Source of the DNA: an uncultured Ruminiclostridium sp.
Lineage (GTDB): Bacteria; Bacillota; Clostridia; Oscillospirales; Ruminococcaceae
Assembly (NCBI GenBank): GCA_934462775.1
Contig: CAKSIR010000066.1
Span: 1-12,096 of the forward strand
Reading direction: 5' to 3'
Length of the DNA stretch: 12,096 nt
The translations under genes and the position numbers were made by a program. Under the pieces are notes generated by a model, which did not search any database, was not told the origin of the DNA, and was given only the letters and a program-made list of their open reading frames with translations. Positions within the stretch are counted from its first letter, which is position 1, and each line of letters starts with the position of its first letter. Below, in pieces: positions 7,207-12,096 of this stretch.

Positions 7207-9483
7207 TTAATTCGCTCTTTCAATACTGTATCTCATTCCGCTGACTGTTTCAAATTCATAGACATTTTCGCTGACGGTAATGCTGTCGGCGTTTATTTTT
7301 AGCGGAACAAGGCTGTAAATTCTGCATTTATTTCCGCACCTTGACAGTATTTCCGCCGATTTAAGGCTGCCGCCGCTCCACTTGGCGCTTACCTCAAAGC
7401 CGCCTCTTGCCGCAAGCCCGCTGAATTCGCCTTTTTTCCATTCCGCAGGAAGTGCGGGTAGCAGGCTTATTTCTCCCGAGTGGCTTTGGAGCAGGGCTTC
7501 GGTTATGCCTGCGCCGCCTCCGAAATTGCCGTCGATCTGGAACGGCGGATGGCTGTCAAGCAGGTTGTTGTTGGTGGAGTGAGTGAGCAGCAGGTTTATG
7601 TTTTCGTAAACCCTTTCACCGTCGAGCAGCCTTGCCCACATATTGATTATCCACGCTCTTGACCAGCCTGTGTGGCCGCCGCCGTAGGAAAGTCGGCGCT
7701 CTATGGTCGCTCTTGCGGCGTTGGCAAGGGCGGGAGTATGGCGGCAGGTTATCTGGTCCGCGGGATACAGCCCGAAAAGCTGGGAAATGTGGCGGTGGCC
7801 GGGCTCGGCTTCATCATAATCCTCCGCCCATTCCATTATCTGACCGTATTTGCCGATTTTGTTCTGCGGCAGCCTTGCGGAAAGTGCTTTCAGCTTTTCC
7901 GCAAACTCTCGGTCGGCGTCAAGAATTTCGCTGCTTCTGATAACCGCGCCGAAAAGCTCTCTGATTATCTGGGTGTCCATTGTAGGTCCTTCGCAGACCG
8001 AGCCTTTCGCGCCGTTTGCGGCAATGTACACATTTTCGGGAGAAACGGACGGGCAGGTTACAAGCTCGCCGTTTTCGTTTTCGGTAAGGTAATCAACGAA
8101 AAACTCCGCCGCCTCCTTCAGCGTATCATACTTTTCGGCGAGGAATTTTCTGTCGCCCGTAAAGCTGTAATGCTCAAAAATGTGCAGGCAGAGCCAAGCC
8201 GCTCCCATAGGCCACAGCGTTGCGGGAATCCACACGTCCTGCGGCGCGGTATCGCCCCATATATCGGTATTGTGATGAGCGACAAAGCCGCCGCAGCCGT
8301 ACATTGTCCGCGCGGTTTTCCTGCCGTTTTCTCTCATTCGCTCAATAAGGCCGAACAAGGGCAGGTGACATTCGGACAGGTTCTGCGCCTCGGCTGCCCA
8401 GTAATTCATTTCGGTGTTGATGTTTATGGTGTATTTACTGCCCCACGCAGGCCACATATCCTTGTTCCAAATCCCCTGAAGATTTTGCGGCAGCGTACCG
8501 GGTCTGCTGCCCGAAATCATCAGATAACGGCTGAAATTCCAGTAAAGCTCGGTGAGCTTGCTGTCGGAAATTTCTCCGCCGCGGAGCTTTTCAAGGCGCT
8601 CGTTTGTAGGCAGCGGCTGCTTTCTGCCGCTGTCGTCCTCAAGAATAAGCGAGGCGCGGTTATAAAGGCTCTGATAGTCGGCGATGTGGTCGGCAAGCAT
8701 GGCGGCATAGCCTTTGCGAAGCGCCTTTCGGCAGTCGTTCAGCGCGGCTTTTTCGTAGTCGCTCATGTAGAACGAGGTTCTTGCGGAAATGACAATTGTA
8801 ACCGCCGTGCAGTTTTCTGCGTAAATTCTGTTGCCGACTGTTTCAACGCTGCCGCCGTCGGAATCTGCGCTGATAACCGCACAGAAGCCGATTCCGTCTG
8901 CGGAGTCGGTGTTTCCCGAGAAGATAACGGTGCTGTCGTCGCAGGCGCTGTTCACATCGTAATGGTCGTCGCGGCCGTCAATGCCCACCGCGCAGCTTAC
9001 CGCTCCCTGCTTGTCGGCTGTGATTTTTACACATATTACGTTGTCAACGGCGGAGGAAAAAATCTCCCTGCGAAATTTGGTGCCGCCGCTTGTCCACTGC
9101 GTAACGGCAACTGCTCTGTCAATGCTCAGCGAGCGCTTATAGCTCTCGAATTCGCCGCATTTCATATCAACGGTCAGGTCACCCAAGGGCTGATAGTGGC
9201 GCTGCTGCCCAGGCGTTCCCACAAATGCCTTGACGTATAGCTCCTCCGCCTCGGCAATGCGTTTTTCGCGGATAAGCTGCCTTATTTTCGGAAGATTTTT
9301 GAGAGCGGAGCGGTTGTTTCGGGTTCTCAGCGTTCCCGACCAAATGCTGTCCTCGTTGAGCTGGAGGGTTTCGCGGCCTGTTCCTCCGAAAACCATTGCG
9401 CCAAGTCTGCCGTTTCCGACAGGCAATGCTTCGTTCCAGTTTTCGGCGGGTTTTGTGTACCAAAGTTCGTTTGAAAGTTCCAT
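7207..9483 (-). CDS. GH95 glycosidase (alpha-L-fucosidase or alpha-L-galactosidase), intracellular
   Basis: This 758-residue protein is a complete GH95 enzyme, an inverting exo-glycosidase that removes terminal alpha-L-fucose or alpha-L-galactose. The N-terminal beta domain begins with [20 protein letters not shown] and [11 protein letters not shown], both typical of the family, and an (alpha/alpha)6 barrel follows. Catalytic residues known from Bifidobacterium AfcA can be matched: Asn354 and Asn356 in [11 protein letters not shown], Glu551 in QIMEWAED and Asp651 in FQIDGNFGG. Thr352 stands where AfcA has His419, a position that I recall separates fucosidases (His) from L-galactosidases (Thr). 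There is no signal peptide, so it acts in the cytosol on imported oligosaccharides. It is monocistronic, with a strong promoter and an AGGTGA ribosome site. No transporter or sugar catabolism gene is adjacent, which leaves its substrate open. Confidence 0.9.
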   Translation of the reverse strand: MELSNELWYTKPAENWNEALPVGNGRLGAMVFGGTGRETLQLNEDSIWSGTLRTRNNRSALKNLPKIRQLIREKRIAEAEELYVKAFVGTPGQQRHYQPLGDLTVDMKCGEFESYKRSLSIDRAVAVTQWTSGGTKFRREIFSSAVDNVICVKITADKQGAVSCAVGIDGRDDHYDVNSACDDSTVIFSGNTDSADGIGFCAVISADSDGGSVETVGNRIYAENCTAVTIVISARTSFYMSDYEKAALNDCRKALRKGYAAMLADHIADYQSLYNRASLILEDDSGRKQPLPTNERLEKLRGGEISDSKLTELYWNFSRYLMISGSRPGTLPQNLQGIWNKDMWPAWGSKYTININTEMNYWAAEAQNLSECHLPLFGLIERMRENGRKTARTMYGCGGFVAHHNTDIWGDTAPQDVWIPATLWPMGAAWLCLHIFEHYSFTGDRKFLAEKYDTLKEAAEFFVDYLTENENGELVTCPSVSPENVYIAANGAKGSVCEGPTMDTQIIRELFGAVIRSSEILDADREFAEKLKALSARLPQNKIGKYGQIMEWAEDYDEAEPGHRHISQLFGLYPADQITCRHTPALANAARATIERRLSYGGGHTGWSRAWIINMWARLLDGERVYENINLLLTHSTNNNLLDSHPPFQIDGNFGGGAGITEALLQSHSGEISLLPALPAEWKKGEFSGLAARGGFEVSAKWSGGSLKSAEILSRCGNKCRIYSLVPLKINADSITVSENVYEFETVSGMRYSIERAN

Positions 9484-9502
9484 AAAGTCACCTGTAATCT
9501 GT

Positions 9503-9555
9503 TTTATTGGTTAAATCATAGCATTGGAGGAGCGGTTTGTCAACGTATTTATTGG
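9503..9555. repeat. TTTATTGG direct repeats flanking the GH95 promoter
   Basis: TTTATTGG occurs at 9503-9510 and again at 9548-9555, 45 bp apart, one copy on each side of the promoter core. They may be operator half-sites for a sugar-responsive regulator. Chance is possible because the motif is short and AT-rich. Confidence 0.35.
9515..9543 (-). promoter_or_regulatory. Promoter of the GH95 gene
   Basis: On the minus strand TTGACA (9543-9538) and TATGAT (9520-9515) are exactly 17 bases apart, with an extended TGC before the -10 box. The start codon lies 31 bases downstream of the -10 box. Confidence 0.85.
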
Positions 9556-9576
9556 CAAGCACGCTGATGTTGGGAA

Positions 9577-9644
9577 TTTCCGTCATCTGCGGAAAACGGC
9601 TTAGGGCTTTGCCCTAAGTACCCACCACCTTTTGAAAAAGGTGG
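9577..9644. repeat. Hairpin-rich intergenic repeat-like element
   Basis: Three stems lie in tandem. TTTCCG/CGGAAA is at 9577-9582 and 9590-9595, CTTAGGGC/GCCCTAAG at 9600-9607 and 9611-9618, and CCACCTTT/AAAGGTGG at 9625-9632 and 9637-9644. The arrangement, with a CCACC-TTTTT-GGTGG hairpin next to a GC-rich one, resembles intergenic repeats I associate with Ruminococcaceae and Lachnospiraceae genomes. Only one copy is in this window, so the repeat nature is inferred. Confidence 0.5.
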
Positions 9645-9679
9645 ACGAAAACTTTTAAATTAACTTTTTCGACAGTCTG

Positions 9680-9705
9680 TCCCTGAGAATATCTCAGGGA
9701 TTTTT
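9680..9705 (+). terminator. Terminator-like hairpin, oriented for + strand transcription
   Basis: TCCCTGAGA (9680-9688) pairs with TCTCAGGGA (9692-9700), a 9-bp stem with a three-base loop, followed by TTTTT at 9701-9705. The T-run follows the hairpin only on the + strand, whereas the neighbouring genes run on the - strand. It starts at the last base of the kinase stop codon and may still help end the kinase mRNA. Confidence 0.6.
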
Positions 9706-11024
9706 CAAAACACGTTCAGCATTACCGAAACGGTAAACCGTTCCTTATCCTGCTCGATTTTCATTACGCCGCCGTGCTTTTCGGCAATACGCTGTATGGA
9801 GTCAAGCCCGATTCCGATTTCCTTATACTCCCTTTTCCGCGACAGGAACGCGCCGAAAACGTTGGTTTTGGCTGCACCGTCGTAGGCGTTGCTGACAACG
9901 AAGGTGAGCATATTTCCGTTTCGGGTGGAGTTGGCGCTTATGCGGCGCTTTTCCTTTGGCAGCTTTGAAACCGCTTCAAAGGCGTTTTCAAGGCAATTTC
10001 CAAGCATAATCGCAATTTCAAGGTCGGTAAGGGTGGATTGCTCGCCGATAAGCAGCGTTGCCTCGAAGTCAACGTCCTCCCTGACCGCGCGCTGAGCGTA
10101 TTCGCCTGCAATGCAGTTGGCTGCGTAGCTGTCCGACAGCTTGCGGTCCATTTCGGGCGGCATTGTTTTTTTGAACTCGTTTACGCAGCTTACAAGCTCG
10201 CTGGAGCTTTCCTCGTTTATCAGCCCCTCGATAACGGTAAGCTGATGCTTCAGGTCGTGTCTTGCGCGCTTGGCGCTTTCGATGCTTTCGGTAATAAGGC
10301 GGTACTGGGTTTTTTGCAGCTCAAGAAGCTGGTCGGCGGTTTTCAGCTGACTTTTGTATTCCTCGGAACGTATGGCGTCAATGACAACGCCGAGTGCAAC
10401 CATGTTTACCGAAATCAGCGAGGTTGCAATCAGCAGGAAAACAAGCAGCACCCACAGCTCAAAATCGCGGCGCTCAAGAATAGCGTAGTTGAAGTAGCAG
10501 AACATTGAAAAGGTGGAGATGGAGGCGGGGATTGACAGCTTGAGCCAGAGAGGGTGAGTTGCGTACTCGCAGATAAGAGGCTCAACCAGCTTGCGCAGCG
10601 TGATTGTCATCGGAACAAGCACAATATAAGCGCAGGGGTAGAGTATCCAGTACAGAAAATGCCCCTTGTCGGTAAGGGTTTGCAGATAAATCATTGTTCC
10701 GTTTACGAAAATTGCTATTTGCATAATTAAAAGTGCAACATACGAGTAAAGACGACCGCGCATTTTTTTCAGCGAAAGCCAGCCCAACGCCGCAAGAGTA
10801 ACGCCCGAGCCTGCACCGAAAAAGTTGTAGCTTATTTCGGTTACGCCGCCTGCCGCCGCCGCTATGCCGATAACAATGCTCGGAATCAGTATTGCTCCAA
10901 TGACTATCAGCGTTTGTACCACTGAACGGAAACGCCTGAATTTGTCAAAAAGGACAAGAAACATAAGTCCGTACGGGAAAGCGGATATAAAAAAACGCAG
11001 TGAATATACAAAAGCCTCGCTCAT
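9705..11024 (-). CDS. Membrane sensor histidine kinase, GHKL (AgrC-like) family
   Basis: This 439-residue sensor kinase has about six or seven hydrophobic segments in its first 215 residues (near 8-28, 36-58, 68-86, 92-114, 122-145, 160-180 and 186-212). A coiled-coil dimerisation helix follows. The phosphorylated residue should be His256 in RHDLKHQL, the motif of AgrC/NatK-type kinases. The ATP-binding domain shows the N box GNCLENAFEAV (Asn343, Asn347) and a G box GIGLDS (Gly404, Gly406), as in peptide-pheromone and LytTR-coupled kinases. It would autophosphorylate on a signal sensed in or outside the membrane and pass phosphate to the regulator encoded just upstream, whose stop lies one base before this ATG. 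AAAGGAA lies upstream of the start. No AgrB or AgrD gene is visible, so the signal is unknown. Confidence 0.87.
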   Translation of the reverse strand: MSEAFVYSLRFFISAFPYGLMFLVLFDKFRRFRSVVQTLIVIGAILIPSIVIGIAAAAGGVTEISYNFFGAGSGVTLAALGWLSLKKMRGRLYSYVALLIMQIAIFVNGTMIYLQTLTDKGHFLYWILYPCAYIVLVPMTITLRKLVEPLICEYATHPLWLKLSIPASISTFSMFCYFNYAILERRDFELWVLLVFLLIATSLISVNMVALGVVIDAIRSEEYKSQLKTADQLLELQKTQYRLITESIESAKRARHDLKHQLTVIEGLINEESSSELVSCVNEFKKTMPPEMDRKLSDSYAANCIAGEYAQRAVREDVDFEATLLIGEQSTLTDLEIAIMLGNCLENAFEAVSKLPKEKRRISANSTRNGNMLTFVVSNAYDGAAKTNVFGAFLSRKREYKEIGIGLDSIQRIAEKHGGVMKIEQDKERFTVSVMLNVF

Positions 11025-11025
11025 G

Positions 11026-11748
11026 TCAGATTCCTTTCGTCAGACTGAAGAAATAATCCGCAATCTGCTGTCTGATTTTCAGATTTTCCTTGATATTTAT
11101 CATAACCCGCTCGCCGTTTTTCATGAGGATATATTCGGCGGTTGGAGCAGCTATGTGGTTGAGGTTTACAATATTGCACCTGTGACAGCGCATGAAATAC
11201 GGCTCGGTACAGAGCATTGCCTCAAGCTCCTTGAGAGTAAGATGGGTTTTTATGCGCTCGTCGGCAGTCCTGATAATTCCGTATCTGCCGTCGCTTTCGA
11301 TATACATAATGTCGCGGTAGGGGATTTTCCTTGAAATGCGGTCAACCGTTACCTCAAGATTTTTCAGCGTGTTGGAAAGCCTTGAACAAACCGTGTTCAT
11401 CGCCACAAGAAACTGCTCATAGGTGTAAGGCTTTACAAGATAGCCCGCGGCGGCGATTGTGTACCCGTCAAGGGCAAACTCGGTACTGGTGGTCGTAAAG
11501 ACGATTTCACCCTTAAACCCGCCCGAGCGAAGCAGTCTGGCGGTTTCCATGCCGTTGGTCCCCTCCATATATATATCAAGAAAGGCAAGATCGGCGCTGC
11601 GGTCTTTAATGAAGCTTTTGCGCAGACTGTCGCCTGACGGGTATTCCTTTATCTCAAACTCGGTGGCGGTAGAAAGAGAGTATTTTTTTATATAGCCAAT
11701 AAGCTCCGCCCTTGCTGACGGTATATCGTCACAGATAGCAATGTTCAT
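11026..11748 (-). CDS. LytTR-family response regulator (AgrA-like)
   Basis: This 240-residue regulator has an N-terminal receiver (1-120) with all key residues: acidic Asp7-Asp8, phospho-acceptor Asp58 in LAFLDIYMEG, Thr85-Thr87 and Lys106-Pro107. The C-terminal LytTR DNA-binding domain covers about 135-235 and includes YIESDGRYGIIRT and FMRCHRCNIVNLNHI, typical of this beta-rich fold. LytTR proteins bind paired short direct repeats and usually activate transcription. It is the first gene of a two-gene operon, followed after one base by the GHKL kinase. GGAGG six bases upstream of the ATG supports the start. Its targets are unknown; the divergent promoter near 11980 and its own promoter are candidates. 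Base use is like that of its neighbours, so there is no sign of recent transfer. Confidence 0.92.
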   Translation of the reverse strand: MNIAICDDIPSARAELIGYIKKYSLSTATEFEIKEYPSGDSLRKSFIKDRSADLAFLDIYMEGTNGMETARLLRSGGFKGEIVFTTTSTEFALDGYTIAAAGYLVKPYTYEQFLVAMNTVCSRLSNTLKNLEVTVDRISRKIPYRDIMYIESDGRYGIIRTADERIKTHLTLKELEAMLCTEPYFMRCHRCNIVNLNHIAAPTAEYILMKNGERVMINIKENLKIRQQIADYFFSLTKGI

Positions 11749-11775
11749 ACGATACCTCCGTAAAGTGATATGAAT

Positions 11776-11781
11776 ATTATA
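11776..11781 (-). promoter_or_regulatory. -10 box of the two-component operon promoter
   Basis: On the minus strand bases 11781-11776 read TATAAT, preceded by TGC, 28 bases before the regulator start codon. The matching -35 region (TTTATT, 17 bases further upstream) is poor, which suggests an activated or extended -10 promoter. Confidence 0.65.
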
Positions 11782-11967
11782 GCACTAATGTGAAATTAAA
11801 TAAAGGGCGCATTTGTATATATTTTAATAGGTATGAATAAACAACAACTTGTATGGTAAAATATGAACGATACAATTAGTTGAAATGGGTTACAGCCCAA
11901 ACTGAAAAAGTGCAAATAAGGGTAAAAAAGAGGAAAAAACTTAGTAAAAATCACGTTGGTTTTTTTG

Positions 11968-11996
11968 TTGACAATTGTCAAAATCCATGATATAAT
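11968..11996 (+). promoter_or_regulatory. Consensus sigma-A promoter with palindromic operator
   Basis: TTGACA (11968-11973) and TATAAT (11991-11996) are both perfect and 17 bases apart. The -35 box lies inside a perfect 14-bp palindrome, TTGACAATTGTCAA (11968-11981), which would suit a dimeric repressor. Transcription should start near 12003 and run rightward. Confidence 0.85.
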
Positions 11997-12002
11997 AGCA
12001 AA

Positions 12003-12096
12003 GCACTCGAAAGAGAGCGGGAAAAATCACAAAAACGGAAACAAATCCGGTGGAGAAATTTTAATCCGGCGATTAAAACCACTTGACAATCTTCCG
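12003..12096 (+). promoter_or_regulatory. Structured 5' leader or small RNA, cut by the window end
   Basis: From the likely start point the RNA can form GCACTC-GAAA-GAGAGC (12003-12018, GNRA-type loop, one A-A mismatch), then CGGA-AACAAA-TCCG (12036-12049). A larger hairpin has outer GTGG/CCAC (12050-12053, 12079-12082), a 5' bulge, and inner TTTTAATC/GATTAAAA (12059-12066, 12071-12078). No start codon with a ribosome site appears by 12096. I do not recognise a known riboswitch class. It may be a leader or an independent RNA. Confidence 0.45.

Larger units (their letters stand above)
11749..12096. other. Divergent intergenic region without a gene
   Basis: This 348-base stretch lies between the two-component operon and whatever follows to the right. 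It holds the -10 box of the leftward operon, a short hairpin TGGG/CCCA (11886-11899), an AT-rich spacer, a strong rightward promoter and the start of a structured leader. The only open frames here are short, lack ribosome sites and show no AgrD-like features. Confidence 0.7.

Noticed and set aside
7672..9240. A 522-codon open frame on the + strand inside the GH95 gene
   Set aside because: It is fully antisense to a gene with clear family motifs, has no promoter or ribosome site, and its product is basic and cysteine-rich without recognisable domains. High GC at codon ends of the real gene keeps the opposite frame open.
11886..11899. TGGG-TTACAG-CCCA as a terminator
   Set aside because: The stem is only 4 bp, no T-run follows on either strand, and no gene ends nearby.
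11869..11901. ACAATTAGT and ACAGCCCAA, 21 bp apart, as a LytTR binding pair
   Set aside because: Only the first half resembles the AgrA-type site; the second matches poorly beyond ACAG, so the pair is not better than chance.
11796..11981. A small hydrophobic minus-strand frame as an AgrD-like peptide
   Set aside because: It would start at TTG with no ribosome site, spans a promoter and an AT-rich spacer, and lacks the cysteine-centred, charged-tail layout of AgrD.
1..12096. CRISPR arrays, tRNA or rRNA genes, transposases, phage genes
   Set aside because: None of these is visible: there are no regular spaced repeats, no tRNA-like cloverleaf that I could find, and no integrase or transposase reading frame.

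Overview
The window looks like chromosomal DNA of an anaerobic Clostridia member, most likely Oscillospiraceae (Ruminococcus-like). This rests on strong Shine-Dalgarno sites, sigma-A-type promoters, a split glutamate synthase operon with its own ANTAR regulator, a pyrophosphate-type phosphofructokinase, a cytoplasmic GH95 glycosidase and an Agr/LytTR-type two-component system. The genus is inferred from gene content; there is no rRNA or other marker.

Bases 1-5785 (+) hold one compact operon. A TATAAT box sits at the left edge, followed by a leader of about 110 nt with mutually exclusive stems. Six genes follow: the glutamine amidotransferase subunit of glutamate synthase, the FMN/Fe-S synthase subunit, a four-cluster ferredoxin, an FAD/NAD(P)H oxidoreductase, the GXGXG subunit and an ANTAR-domain RNA-binding regulator. 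Spacing between genes runs from a 4-nt overlap to 20 nt, and an intrinsic terminator closes the unit. Together the first five genes can make glutamate from glutamine and 2-oxoglutarate, with the two redox proteins probably replacing GltD as electron source. The last gene probably controls the operon by acting on the leader RNA. Its receiver domain lacks the phosphorylation residues, so its signal is unlikely to be a phosphoryl group.

Bases 5786-7178 (+) carry a monocistronic PPi-type 6-phosphofructokinase with its own promoter. It ends at a strong hairpin that also serves the convergent gene. Bases 7207-9543 (-) carry a GH95 glycosidase without a signal peptide, with an excellent promoter. 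It has the full GH95 catalytic set, but Thr where the fucosidase AfcA has His, so the sugar could be L-galactose rather than L-fucose.

Bases 9544-9704 are a hairpin-dense intergenic segment that resembles a dispersed repeat. Next to it, a terminator-like hairpin is oriented for + strand transcription. Bases 9705-11748 (-) encode a LytTR response regulator followed by a membrane GHKL histidine kinase (AgrA/AgrC-like), with no AgrB or AgrD gene in view.

Bases 11749-12096 contain no gene. They hold the promoter of the two-component operon and a divergent, consensus-perfect promoter whose -35 box lies inside a 14-bp palindrome. That promoter is followed by a structured leader that runs off the window.
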